Below, one piece after another: positions 27,800 through 36,311 of a stretch of DNA of 36,311 nt. Below the pieces are notes generated by a model that was given only the letters and a program-made list of their open reading frames with translations, made no database searches and was not told the origin of the DNA. Where the stretch lies: IMG/VR virus record IMGVR_UViG_3300030451_004680, positions 1 through 36,311 of that record; one strand, given 5' to 3'. The translations under genes and the position numbers were made by a program. Position 1 is the stretch's first letter. The number at the start of each line of letters is the position of its first letter. This stretch comes from a virus.

Positions 27800-27807
27800 C
27801 CTATGTA

Positions 27808-28800
27808 TTATGATGCGTTTACGTCTGCAACGATACCATGTGCCTTTTGTGAAGTCACCTGAAGCCCATATTCAGTGCTAATTAGTCTACGCTCAGACAA
27901 ACCAGTTTTTGCTAATGGTTCTTGTTTCGCTGTTTGTAGATAAGCAACTTCCGCATAGCTTGGGTCTAGAACAAATACATCTGGTGTATAGTCTACACTG
28001 CTTACTGTGCGTACTCTCATATGGCGGTTTGGCACTATCTGGAGTTCACCAAAATCAGATATGAAAATATCAATCGCAGCGTTCAGTTTGCTATCTTCAG
28101 CTTGCTTAAATCGCGTTGCGTTACCAGTAAAGGTAGATATTTTTTGTTTCTGTTTTGACCCTACCATAACGATAGAAGGTTCTGCGCCAGCATCCCAACA
28201 ACTTGCAATAACATCTTTCAACAATGCTTCCGTCAATGGTCTTAGTGTACCATCAGTTGCTGCTGCGTTTACAAAACCACTTTCACCTGTTCCTGATGTA
28301 GTACCATTAGCACCACCCGAACCACGCGAAACGTTTGTAGTCAAGTAAGCTGGCAAACCTGCTGTTTGTCTAGCCGTACCAGATGCACCAGCACTGGCAC
28401 TGACGTTTGAAAGTAACATGGCTTCCATGTCTCTTTTTAATTCGCTTAATTTGTAAGCTACTTGTTTCGCAATAGTTTGTGCATTTGCTACACCATTAAC
28501 AGCCTGGTTTGTAGATGATACTTCTACAACTTTAGCTGAAATCTGTGTGTAGTTACCCTTACGGACAGCATTAGTAGGTGCAGTGTTGGATAATCCTACA
28601 TCGCCCTCTATTTGCCTATTTGCACCAGTTGCTGCAAGGTCAACTTCACTCCACTCAAAAAAAGTGTTGTCTACGTTGCGTGTACCAATAGTAGACATAA
28701 AAATAGTCTCTGTTGGTGTAATAGAAGCCATCGCTTCTGATAAATCCTCACGGATTGTTGTGACGTCATACGTCTCGTTTGTATTTGCTGTAACAGCCAT
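27808..28800 (-). CDS. Major capsid protein, SU10 type (DUF5309)
   Basis: A 330-residue HK97-fold capsid protein. It begins MAVTANTNETYDVTTIREDL with SEAMASITPTETIFMSTIGT, typical of the SU10 major head family. Later segments fit as well: SAKVVEVSSTNQAVNGVANA, QVAYKLSELKRDMEAMLLSN and PNRHMRVRTVSSVDYTPDVF with FVLDPSYAEVAYLQTAKQEP. Length is normal. It follows the scaffold gene by 22 bases. It assembles with the scaffold into the prohead. Confidence 0.85.
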   Translation of the reverse strand: MAVTANTNETYDVTTIREDLSEAMASITPTETIFMSTIGTRNVDNTFFEWSEVDLAATGANRQIEGDVGLSNTAPTNAVRKGNYTQISAKVVEVSSTNQAVNGVANAQTIAKQVAYKLSELKRDMEAMLLSNVSASAGASGTARQTAGLPAYLTTNVSRGSGGANGTTSGTGESGFVNAAATDGTLRPLTEALLKDVIASCWDAGAEPSIVMVGSKQKQKISTFTGNATRFKQAEDSKLNAAIDIFISDFGELQIVPNRHMRVRTVSSVDYTPDVFVLDPSYAEVAYLQTAKQEPLAKTGLSERRLISTEYGLQVTSQKAHGIVADVNAS

Positions 28801-28822
28801 TGCTGTATCCTTTCTGCAAAAG

Positions 28823-29809
28823 TTAAGGGTTTAAGAGATAATCAGCGACACTATCAATATCGCCTTTTGATCTCATTATCGCCTCTGCCTTTTTAGCTCT
28901 TGATACTTTCCCTGCACTAGCCGCACGTTTAGCTGCTGGTTTGACCACTGGTCTTGCACCTTCCGCTTTCTGTTGCGCCTTACCTTTGTTGGCCTGTAAT
29001 TCACGCCACTTTATCGCATCATTCAAAACCATAACTTCTTCAGCATACTTTACAGTGTTTATCTGTTCGTCAGATAAGTTGTAATGTTTTTTTGCTTTTG
29101 TCGCTACTTCCTGAATAAACGCACTACGCTTTTCAGGGTCACCAAACTCTGGCATCCACTCAGCAAGGCGCATAGCCTGTTGGCTTAGAAATTCTTGCTC
29201 TGCTTTTTGTTTAGCTTGAGTTTCCTGGTGTATCTGAAGCGATAGTTGTTGCTCAAATTGTTGACGTTTATCTACAGCCCTACGATATTCTGCTTCTTTT
29301 TCTAAATAACCTAGAGGGTCACTAGCACGTAGTTCCTCAGATGGATATTCAGGCACTCGCGGAATATCGCCATTTTGCAGTTGTTGTACCAATTGCTGTA
29401 GCACTTGGCGTTCCTGGGTTAATTGTTGCTGCGCTTCTTCTAATGTCTTTTTCGTTTCTGCGTTCTCAGCCATACCCTTTTGGATATACTTTTGCCCTGA
29501 ATAGCCACGTTGTAGTTCATCCAAAGTTACCTCAGTTTCAATGCCATCTACTTTGACTTTATACTGTGGTTCTGGTTGAACTTCGTCCTGTTCAGCTTCT
29601 TCGTATTCCTCACCCAAATCTTCTTCGTTGGCTTGGGCTTCAACGTCATCCTGTTCTTCAACAACTTCTTCAGTTACTTCAGGTTGTTCGTCAACAATTG
29701 CTTCAACAACTTCGTCTGTTGCTTTCTCAGGATTATCTGGCGTTTCCATAATCAAGTTATCGGCAACCGCCTGTATTGTATTGCCGTTGATTGGGTTAGT
29801 CGTAGACAC
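28823..29809 (-). CDS. Capsid scaffolding protein
   Basis: A 328-residue protein with a GTG start (MSTTNPINGNTIQAVADNLI) overlapping the previous gene by 14 bases. Residues ~25-85 are very acidic (EEVVEEQDDVEAQANEEDLG). Residues ~85-240 are a long Gln/Glu-rich coiled coil (QQLTQERQVLQQLVQQLQNG). The C-terminal part is basic (KPAAKRAASAGKVSRAKKAE), as needed to bind the capsid shell. The order portal-scaffold-capsid matches. Confidence 0.85.
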   Translation of the reverse strand: MSTTNPINGNTIQAVADNLIMETPDNPEKATDEVVEAIVDEQPEVTEEVVEEQDDVEAQANEEDLGEEYEEAEQDEVQPEPQYKVKVDGIETEVTLDELQRGYSGQKYIQKGMAENAETKKTLEEAQQQLTQERQVLQQLVQQLQNGDIPRVPEYPSEELRASDPLGYLEKEAEYRRAVDKRQQFEQQLSLQIHQETQAKQKAEQEFLSQQAMRLAEWMPEFGDPEKRSAFIQEVATKAKKHYNLSDEQINTVKYAEEVMVLNDAIKWRELQANKGKAQQKAEGARPVVKPAAKRAASAGKVSRAKKAEAIMRSKGDIDSVADYLLNP

Positions 29810-30038
29810 GGTGCTTTCCCTTCTTTGTAAATAGCGTCAGCGTATCAATATGTGACTGTAACTCACGCTCAATTGCATTTAATGCACAGATCATACTGTG
29901 CGCTTCTTCGCGCTTTTCTACTTCCGTAGGGGCGCTGTTTGCGAAAATAGACATCTGCTGTTCTCGCAAATCCTGCATGGTTTTTACAAACCATTCATTT
30001 TCTAGGAGTGATTTAGACCGTTTAGCCTTTTGCTCCAT
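29796..30038 (-). CDS. 80-residue coiled-coil protein between portal and scaffold
   Basis: MEQKAKRSKSLLENEWFVKT, MQDLREQQMSIFANSAPTEV and CALNAIERELQSHIDTLTLF make a mostly helical, charged protein. I chose the ATG; a TTG two codons upstream is better spaced from GGGA and could be used. The EW-F-x-x-x-x-x-DLR-x-x-Q...EE-R-EEA-x...ERELQSH-x-x-TL pattern recurs in marine phages at this site. Probably a head-assembly accessory. Confidence 0.65.
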   Translation of the reverse strand: MEQKAKRSKSLLENEWFVKTMQDLREQQMSIFANSAPTEVEKREEAHSMICALNAIERELQSHIDTLTLFTKKGKHRVYD

Positions 30039-30045
30039 ATCCAAT

Positions 30046-32142
30046 TTACATTCCCATCATCTGTTCGTTGTGCGGTCTAGCTGCGTCTTGCTCTGCCTTA
30101 ATGCTTGCAGTGTCAACAGCAGTGCCATACTTGCCTAATATTTCTGCAACTTTGACAGCTAAATCTTGCACCATTTCATCTCTAGCCAGGTCATCGTCCA
30201 TACCTAATTTATGCATTTTGTATTGCATGTCCATTTGTGCTTTGCTCATATCAACTTGGGCTTTTGTCTGCGCTTTCATTGCTTCCGTTTGCATAAATGC
30301 AGCATTTGGATCTTGTTGCTGTTGTGCTTGCGCCATCATAGCTTGTTGCTGCTGCGCCATCATCATCATTTGTTGCTCTATTTCTGGTGTCATAGGCATA
30401 AAGTACCGATCTGCGTTTCTCACACCACCCAGGGCTAATATATCAGCTAATGTATTGCGTATTTGTGTTAATGTTACAACGCCATTGTTTGCGCCATATG
30501 ATGTGTAGATACCTTGCTGTACTTGTAAAGTTTGCTGTAATACTGCTAAACGCTCGTTTTCGCGTCCTGTGCCTATACCTACGTTAACAATTAAATCCAT
30601 ATCAGTTTCCCAAGCGGCAGGGTTTATCGGCACAAACGTACCATTTAATCGCATCATTTCCTCGCCATCAGCATTTTTAACCATAAGGTCTAACATCAAA
30701 CGAAACAGTTGTTTCATGCCACCTTCTGCAAAATTTCGTGCAATTACTTCCGCTTGTCCTGTTTGACCTTCCATAGATGCAGCTATTGCAGTTGCTGTAG
30801 AAGATTTTAACACATCTGGATTTAACCCTTGCGCCATTTTTGAAACGCCAGTTTTATTATCTACTAGCTGGTCAAAGTATTGCAGCGCAGGTAACGTGCT
30901 ACCAGCAGTAAAAGGCACAGTCATTTCTGTTACAGCATTTGGCTGTTTTACCCTTATAATGCGCCCTATTTCATTGTTCATTAAATCTTCGACTGCGACT
31001 TGCCCATCGACATATTGCACCCCTGGATTGTTTGTAAGTGCAACATTGTCTAAAACACCGCGCAACATTGCTGTTGCAGCGTCTTGATCTGGTATAACTA
31101 AATCAACCAGGCTTGTGCCGAAAAATGCATGTGGTTCTGGATCACACTCAAAAATTGCATACGGTGCGCTGTCTGCTTCATAAAAATTTAATATTTTATA
31201 AGTCGCTCCAACACACAAAAATTGGTACAGTTTTGGTATGCCTGTACCTTCAATATCTAGTTCCATGTATGCTTGTGTCAAAGTAACTTTTCTAGATGCT
31301 GCACTTTGGTTTTCATCTTCACCATCATCAATAGCATAACCGCGTCTTTCGAACTCTGCCTCGTCATCTACAACACTGTATTCAGTGTGATCTAGACCGT
31401 CTAAATCTTCTATATTAAAACCCATTGCGAGAATATCAGAAACTCTTACTTCTGTGCTATGACCACAAACATAAAAATCTTCTATACTTCTGGCGTTTCT
31501 ATCTACAAAAAAATCTTCAGGTGGCACACTTTCGATGCATATATCACCGTGTGGTATTGACCTGGATAATTTAACGTCATGCTCTGGAACTTCTATTTCT
31601 ACACCTTCTTCGTCAATAGAAATGCTTGTTCTTACTTCATGCTCTAAAACCTCAACATCATCTTCCCCAACTAATGCAGTAAATGCTTCGTCTGTCAGAT
31701 TACGCATAGTAAATATTTCAGGCTTCATGCTTTCATCATAATACACGTAAGCAATGCCACATTTTTTAACTAATGCATCCTGGAAAACATCATTTAATAT
31801 TTTATATCCATTATGTTGCTGAAACTTGTAATTTATAAAAGATGTTGCTTGCTCACTAAGTGCAACATCTTCTGCGCCTTTTGGCACAAATTCTACTGCC
31901 TTGTCGTTTGCTAAAAATATTCTGTGAATACTAGGTTTTATGCCTCTTACGGCTTCCCGACACTTTGTTGCTACAACTTTACTGCGCCCATCTTCATGCC
32001 CTATGTCAACTTCGTTATCAAAATAGCGTTGGGCTTTTATTCGTTGTGGTGCAATTTCCGCATCCACGAAATCCACTGCGTCTTGTACTGCTTTAGAAAC
32101 AATGCTTTCAATTTGTGTTTGATCTAATGGTTCTAATCGCAT
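30046..32142 (-). CDS. Portal protein
   Basis: A 698-residue protein with the features of P22/SU10-like portals: an N-terminal acidic/helical part with YFDNEVDIGHEDGRSKVVAT and HRIFLANDKAVEFVPKGAED, a central SRSIPHGDICIESVPPEDFF domain, a LRGVLDNVALTNNPG stem region, and a helical C-terminal end whose Gln/Met-rich stretch (~586-614) resembles a barrel tail. It forms the dodecameric DNA gate. It follows the internal virion gene by 10 bases. Length fits the P22 type (725). Confidence 0.9.
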   Translation of the reverse strand: MRLEPLDQTQIESIVSKAVQDAVDFVDAEIAPQRIKAQRYFDNEVDIGHEDGRSKVVATKCREAVRGIKPSIHRIFLANDKAVEFVPKGAEDVALSEQATSFINYKFQQHNGYKILNDVFQDALVKKCGIAYVYYDESMKPEIFTMRNLTDEAFTALVGEDDVEVLEHEVRTSISIDEEGVEIEVPEHDVKLSRSIPHGDICIESVPPEDFFVDRNARSIEDFYVCGHSTEVRVSDILAMGFNIEDLDGLDHTEYSVVDDEAEFERRGYAIDDGEDENQSAASRKVTLTQAYMELDIEGTGIPKLYQFLCVGATYKILNFYEADSAPYAIFECDPEPHAFFGTSLVDLVIPDQDAATAMLRGVLDNVALTNNPGVQYVDGQVAVEDLMNNEIGRIIRVKQPNAVTEMTVPFTAGSTLPALQYFDQLVDNKTGVSKMAQGLNPDVLKSSTATAIAASMEGQTGQAEVIARNFAEGGMKQLFRLMLDLMVKNADGEEMMRLNGTFVPINPAAWETDMDLIVNVGIGTGRENERLAVLQQTLQVQQGIYTSYGANNGVVTLTQIRNTLADILALGGVRNADRYFMPMTPEIEQQMMMMAQQQQAMMAQAQQQQDPNAAFMQTEAMKAQTKAQVDMSKAQMDMQYKMHKLGMDDDLARDEMVQDLAVKVAEILGKYGTAVDTASIKAEQDAARPHNEQMMGM

Positions 32143-32151
32143 TTTATTTCC

Positions 32152-34437
32152 TTACTGTACTAATAAACCTTGTGAACGTCTTTCTAATTCTTTTTGCGCT
32201 CCACTTCCAAGTAATGAAGTTAATTCGTTGGCTAGTAATATATTATCTTCTGCACTTCTAATGTTTCCGTCTGCTGCATCTTTTAGGACTTGCAATGCTC
32301 GTTTTGCTTGTGGTGTATTTTTATTTGTTAGTGCTTGTGCAATTTCTGTATAAATTTTTACTTTTCTTTCATCTACAGCTTCATCTGTCATACCAGTAAT
32401 TTCTTGTATAATTTTTCTACCTGATGTTAGACCTTCTCCACGCAACAATGAACCTATTGCCCCTGGTGCAATCTGCGTTTCTACACTTTCTTGTATATTA
32501 CCCCTAATATTAGTAAGTGAGTTATTACGCATCCTGGCTCTTACCGTTGCCGATTGTGCAACTTCATCTATTTGACGCAACAACATATTAGCGTCTGCAC
32601 CCATTACTTGCATAATTTTTTCTCTGGCGTTTTGTGATGATGTTACTTTCATAAATGCGTCCAACTGTCTTGCTGCTAAATCAGGATCAGACGGCACTGT
32701 TTTTACATCACCTAAAAGTTTTCTTATATACTGACCCATGCCTATCCGCATCGCTTGCCGTTGTATATCTGATGGACTGTCTCCTAAAACCTCTGCTATT
32801 TCGTCTACTTCAACTCCAGGCTTTAAAAGATCACGCCCCAATTTAAACGCATTTTCTTCTTGGATAACATCGCCACCCAAACGTACTGCGCGACTGTAAA
32901 CTCTTTCGCCAGTTTGCGGATCAATAGCAGCGTCATCAATTGCGTTTTTTAAATCTCTAGCTATGCCACTGTAAAATCTACTGTCATCCGTAATTTTTCC
33001 AAACTCACCTTTGCTTTCTTCTGCTAGACGTTGCAATGCACGTTTGAGATAATCTAACTGCATTACATTAGGCAAAGTCTCATACTGCACATCTCCATTG
33101 TCTAAAATATTAGCTTTGATTTGTTGATTTTTAAATCCATCACGCCTCATTCTAGTATTAGCTGTATCAATCGCACTTTTTACAATTTTTCCATCTATTG
33201 TGTCTAACACTGCTTCTATGTTGCGCCCAGCAGTAGAAGAATAATCTATTGGCGTATTGTATGCTTTTTGATATGCATCTTGTCTTATTTTTGCGTTTCT
33301 GTTACGCAATTCATTTACTACTACCTTCGGACTTGTTTCATCACCTAATTTTCGTGTTAAAGTATTATCTAATTGACCGCTAAGAGTATTAGCCCTGTCT
33401 GACATTGCTTTAGATATAACAGCCGCTGGTTGCGCTCCAGACTGACCTGCTGCGTCTGCCAATGCCATTGCCGCTTCATCTGCGTCAACTAACATTCCAT
33501 TTTTACCAGCCCTGTTTACAGCATTAATCGCAGCGTCAATATCGCCACCTGATGCAAACGCATTTTTTATTACCATTGCTGCACTGCGTGAAACACCTAA
33601 CACTTGCGAAATTAACGGTATATCTGCTGTTCTAAGGGTATCAACGGTTCTGCGTATACCTGCACCTATTAGTGGTAAAGGTGCGCCAACAGCAGCGCCA
33701 GTACCTGTTCCAACTGCTGTATCAATTATAGTTTCTGGATTTACAAATCTATCTTTAAGTGAGCCTTCGTCTTTACTACCTGCCGACATTAATGCAGCAG
33801 TACCACCACCGCCTAGAGCACCACCAGCACCAGCTTTTAGGGTTCTACCAACAAGACTGTCACCTGCCTTACCAGCAAATAATTCTGCTAATTTTGGAAA
33901 CCTTCTTACTAATGCGTAAACTTCTGCAACACCTACCCCTGCTTGCAACGCAAATGTTTCTAGCGGTCTTTCACTCGCCATCGCTTTTTGTAAGGCTCTT
34001 GTAGCAAGTTTAGCGTCATTATTAAACAATCCGATAACTTCATCAGCAAACGAACCAGTGCCAAAACCCATTGCAGGTAATGTTGCAGCTACTCTAGACA
34101 TAACTGGATTTTGGTCAATTAGACTTTGATTTATACTACTACGACTTATATCACCTGCTGTTACTTGCCCTAAACTTTCTGTAAATTTTGCAATATCTTC
34201 AGGTTTACTTGAACTAAAACCAGGAGAAACTAAAGTCAAATTGCCATTAGGCGAACGTAATACAGCGCCACCTGTTTGTTTATTTCTTAATGGTTGCCCA
34301 TCAGGAGTAAAAGCAACTTGTGCGGTATTTTCTTGATCCAGCTTTAATAATTTTTCATCTGCTTCCGCTCTAGAATTCGCTACAATTCTAAAGTGATTAC
34401 CTGTTTTTTTATCCCTAAGAAAAAAAACTTGTGACAT
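32152..34437 (-). CDS. Large internal virion / ejection protein
   Basis: A 761-residue protein. The N-terminal ~60 residues (MSQVFFLRDKKTGNHFRIVA, NSRAEADEKLLKLDQENTAQ) form a small beta/alpha module. Ala/Gly-rich hydrophobic helices follow (TLKAGAGGALGGGGTAALMS; GTGTGAAVGAPLPLIGAGIR), which could insert in membranes. Residues ~330-750 are a long helical body. Similar proteins in marine podoviruses are taken as internal/ejection proteins that guide DNA through the envelope. No lytic motif was seen. Confidence 0.7.
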   Translation of the reverse strand: MSQVFFLRDKKTGNHFRIVANSRAEADEKLLKLDQENTAQVAFTPDGQPLRNKQTGGAVLRSPNGNLTLVSPGFSSSKPEDIAKFTESLGQVTAGDISRSSINQSLIDQNPVMSRVAATLPAMGFGTGSFADEVIGLFNNDAKLATRALQKAMASERPLETFALQAGVGVAEVYALVRRFPKLAELFAGKAGDSLVGRTLKAGAGGALGGGGTAALMSAGSKDEGSLKDRFVNPETIIDTAVGTGTGAAVGAPLPLIGAGIRRTVDTLRTADIPLISQVLGVSRSAAMVIKNAFASGGDIDAAINAVNRAGKNGMLVDADEAAMALADAAGQSGAQPAAVISKAMSDRANTLSGQLDNTLTRKLGDETSPKVVVNELRNRNAKIRQDAYQKAYNTPIDYSSTAGRNIEAVLDTIDGKIVKSAIDTANTRMRRDGFKNQQIKANILDNGDVQYETLPNVMQLDYLKRALQRLAEESKGEFGKITDDSRFYSGIARDLKNAIDDAAIDPQTGERVYSRAVRLGGDVIQEENAFKLGRDLLKPGVEVDEIAEVLGDSPSDIQRQAMRIGMGQYIRKLLGDVKTVPSDPDLAARQLDAFMKVTSSQNAREKIMQVMGADANMLLRQIDEVAQSATVRARMRNNSLTNIRGNIQESVETQIAPGAIGSLLRGEGLTSGRKIIQEITGMTDEAVDERKVKIYTEIAQALTNKNTPQAKRALQVLKDAADGNIRSAEDNILLANELTSLLGSGAQKELERRSQGLLVQ

Positions 34438-35376
34438 TTAGAAATCCTCTGACACCGTACTATCTTGCTGTTCGTTTAATTTTTTTCTTTGTTCATTGTA
34501 TTCTTCTGTTCCAAACAATGGATTTAATTGTTTTGCATATTCATCAGCTTTATCTTTAGCGAATTTTGTAGCATTAGCTCCAGAAGCTGCAAGCATTAGT
34601 TCAACAGCTAATTCACGGTTTGCACGTTTTTGCGCTATAACTTGAGGAGTATCAAAAGGTTGTGGAAAATATTGCAAGTTAGCACTTTCAAATTCGCTTT
34701 CTGCAATTGCCGCGCCACTTTCTCGCCGTAGTATCGCATTGACGAAATTACGCCTTGCTTGTTCATATTCTTTATAAGTATCGCTTGTTAAAGCATTACC
34801 AAAAATTGGTATTTTACTAAAAAATTGTTGGTCTAACTCCGTTCCAACATTTTCTGTGTTTGCCAAAATATTGTTAGCAAGTTGCATCCTACTACCATAA
34901 GCCATCGACTGCGATTGACTGTCATTCATTTTACCTAAATCTAAAGAAATCATATTTCCTGAAGCATCTTTATAGGTAAAACCACCACCCATACCTGATG
35001 ATGGCGCGGTAAATAAAACTTCTCTTGTCTTACGATCAACTAAAGAGTTTCCTACAACAACAACATCACCTCTTTGATCTGCTAAAAATGCTCTATACAC
35101 TTCCCCTATCGGCACACCCATATCTAATGCTTGTGCGAATAACTGACCATTTGGTTGTGACGCTAAAAATTCTTTAGTTTTGTTTTTATTAGATGCTAAT
35201 ACTCTTGCTGCCCCTTGCTCCCTAATAGCCTCACCACCACGCATAGAAGGTAAAATTAACGGATCAAGTGCTTGTGCAAAATTTTGTAGTGGATTTAAAC
35301 CAGTTGTTTGGTTAGGTCTACGCATACGATTTAGAAAACTAAATAAACCGCCTGTTTGTGGATCTGGGTTCATCAT
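34438..35376 (-). CDS. Internal virion protein, helical
   Basis: A 312-residue protein (MMNPDPQTGGLFSFLNRMRR). Motifs include NFAQALDPLILPSMRGGEAI, VLASNKNKTKEFLASQPNGQ, GVPIGEVYRAFL and FVNAILRRESGAAIAESEFE with FPQPFDTPQVIAQKRANREL. The RRESGAAIA-x-SEF segment is a well-known conserved helix found in phage internal proteins of this kind. It ends directly against the next gene's ATG. Confidence 0.7.
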   Translation of the reverse strand: MMNPDPQTGGLFSFLNRMRRPNQTTGLNPLQNFAQALDPLILPSMRGGEAIREQGAARVLASNKNKTKEFLASQPNGQLFAQALDMGVPIGEVYRAFLADQRGDVVVVGNSLVDRKTREVLFTAPSSGMGGGFTYKDASGNMISLDLGKMNDSQSQSMAYGSRMQLANNILANTENVGTELDQQFFSKIPIFGNALTSDTYKEYEQARRNFVNAILRRESGAAIAESEFESANLQYFPQPFDTPQVIAQKRANRELAVELMLAASGANATKFAKDKADEYAKQLNPLFGTEEYNEQRKKLNEQQDSTVSEDF

Positions 35377-35385
35377 AACTTATTC

Positions 35386-36126
35386 CTAACTCATCATTGC
35401 TATAGTTTGCAGATAATTAAACAGCCCTGGTCTCGCACTTGTTTGTGAACCACCTGTTAAATTTGGTGTTCCTGTAAGTGCAGCTAATAATGTATTTAAT
35501 CCTTGTTGTGGTGCTGTTTGGTATCTGTTAAAATCTGCCCTTCCAGCGTCAATAAGTTGTTGTTGAATACCGCGCTGTTGCGCCCCTTGTGCAGCCATTC
35601 TATCCTGTATCGACTGACCATACCCAAAAGACTGTCTACCTAAGTTACCAAGCTGCTGCGCTGCTCCCAGACGCTGCTGGTTGCCCTGCAAGCCTGATGA
35701 AACGTTAAACTGATTTGCTTGATTTTGTGCGTTTGCAAAATTTTGCGCTGCACCTAAAGCAGTGTTAAATCCTTGCTGTCGTAGATTACCCACCATATTA
35801 GCAGCCTGTTTACCGTAACCTAACCTGGTTTGTGCTTCTGCTACACCTTGCCGACTACCGCCAAATGCGTTTGCGGCTTGTGCTTGTGCGCCCAGGTTGT
35901 TTAACGCCATTTCTTGCGCTTGACCCAAATCGGTCAAACTTTGCTGCACAACTTGGCTTTCGTATGGATTTTGAAATTGTCCTATTTGTGTTGCTGGATT
36001 AACAGCTTGCACCTGTGATGGCATGTAACTCATACCTGCACCTGTACCTGCTAATGCTGCTTGTTGCGCCCCTGATGCTTGTGCAAAAGGGTTTGCTGTC
36101 ATTTGTGGATTTGCACCGCCAGCCAT
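35386..36126 (-). CDS. Gln/Ala/Gly-rich virion protein
   Basis: A 246-residue protein of low complexity: many Gln, Ala, Asn and Gly and few charges (QVQAVNPATQIGQFQNPYES, QSLTDLGQAQEMALNNLGAQ, NAFGGSRQGVAEAQTRLGYG). Helical repeats with Q-x-x-A-x-x-x-x-G periodicity run through it. The N-Y-x-S-x-V-V-x-Q-(S/T)-L-x-D-L start and GSRQGVAEA motif are known from marine phages next to internal virion genes. It may act as an internal head or DNA-tunnel protein. Ribosome site AGGAG upstream. Confidence 0.7.
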   Translation of the reverse strand: MAGGANPQMTANPFAQASGAQQAALAGTGAGMSYMPSQVQAVNPATQIGQFQNPYESQVVQQSLTDLGQAQEMALNNLGAQAQAANAFGGSRQGVAEAQTRLGYGKQAANMVGNLRQQGFNTALGAAQNFANAQNQANQFNVSSGLQGNQQRLGAAQQLGNLGRQSFGYGQSIQDRMAAQGAQQRGIQQQLIDAGRADFNRYQTAPQQGLNTLLAALTGTPNLTGGSQTSARPGLFNYLQTIAMMS

Positions 36127-36135
36127 TTTACTCTC

Positions 36136-36311
36136 CTATTTACCGCGACTACCGCCTTGCATTTCTAAGGCTACAGGTTGATTTTCTGGCGCTCTTGCAC
36201 CGATTGTACCATCAGGCGCTATTCCAAAACTTTCTGAATAATCCCTAATAGGTTGTGGTATATTGTTAATCATTTGCTCAGTCATAGGAGCAGAGGAATA
36301 TCCTTGTATCC
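36136..36311 (-). CDS. C-terminal part of the gene split by the contig break
   Basis: The frame continues from position 1 into 36232-36136, reading ESFGIAPDGTIGARAPENQP and then VALEMQGGSRGK and TAG. Coordinates above 36232 repeat the left end; the one-base change near the end breaks the frame only in that repeated copy. See the entry at 1-335 for the whole 143-residue product. Confidence 0.85.
   Translation of the reverse strand, partial: IQGYSSAPMTEQMINNIPQPIRDYSESFGIAPDGTIGARAPENQPVALEMQGGSRGK
36233..36311. repeat. Right copy of terminal overlap
   Basis: Repeats window bases 1-79/80. The only difference is at the penultimate run (TATCC here, TATTCC at the left end), as expected from a read-end error. 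Supports circular closure. Confidence 0.9.

Noticed and set aside
30068-30508. 146-residue Cys-rich frame on the + strand within the portal gene
   Set aside because: Its Cys/Ile richness comes from antisense reading of Gln/Met codons of the portal tail; no ribosome site, no context.
1-36311. tRNA genes, rRNA, insertion sequences, integrase and attachment sites
   Set aside because: None was recognised by eye on either strand; small tRNA-like folds could be missed without a covariance search.

Overview
The window is one complete, circularly closing genome of a tailed phage with short-tail (podovirus-type) virion genes. The first ~79 bases recur at the end with one base difference near the break. 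Joining the ends gives a circle of about 36,232 bp and restores a 143-residue gene split by the break. AT-rich sequence, small overlapping genes, and an SU10-type capsid and adaptor, P22-gp10-like nozzle, GH108 lysin, EF-hand membrane protein and fibre linker domains familiar from marine phages suggest an uncultured marine phage of an alphaproteobacterium. Its general plan resembles HTVC010P-like pelagiphages; this is inference. No integrase, DNA polymerase, helicase, RNA polymerase or tRNA gene was recognised, so replication and transcription probably rely on host enzymes.

There are three transcription blocks. (1) A short leftward block (18630 to 17426) holds a winged-helix replication-initiator-like gene with G-rich direct repeats inside it (a lambda-O-like origin candidate) and a coupled partner. 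It ends at a strong intrinsic terminator. (2) A rightward early block (19009 to 24780) holds a candidate annealing protein, SSB, a DUF1367-like protein, an HNH nuclease, many tiny genes and a ParB/DGQHR-like protein. RusA sits on the opposite strand, overlapping the HNH gene. Two near-copy promoters drive small-gene units. A short Cro-like regulator (18741-18920) sits beside overlapping divergent promoters and a palindrome. (3) A late leftward block of about 28.7 kb runs from 17260 through the contig break to 24781: terminase subunits; a chain of Lys/Gly-rich micro-genes; a virion protein; the adaptor; fibre and tail genes; nozzle; internal virion proteins; portal; scaffold; capsid; membrane genes; holin; lysin.

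Late genes are tightly coupled, many by TAATG or ATGA overlaps. That coupling reveals real genes of 16, 20, 30, 37, 44, 53, 54, 56 and 58 residues. The early and late blocks converge end to end at 24780/24781.

The most striking object is a 1783-residue fibre/adhesin. It has an N-terminal cupredoxin-like domain with a full set of candidate copper ligands (His64, Cys112, His115, Met118), followed by three modules of exactly seven ~50-residue repeats, suggesting three seven-bladed beta-propellers. Other points of interest are the lysine-rich micro-gene chain after the terminase, a 13-copy repeat protein, the iteron-like repeats in the initiator gene, and a hairpin cluster before the small terminase gene (candidate packaging or control site).
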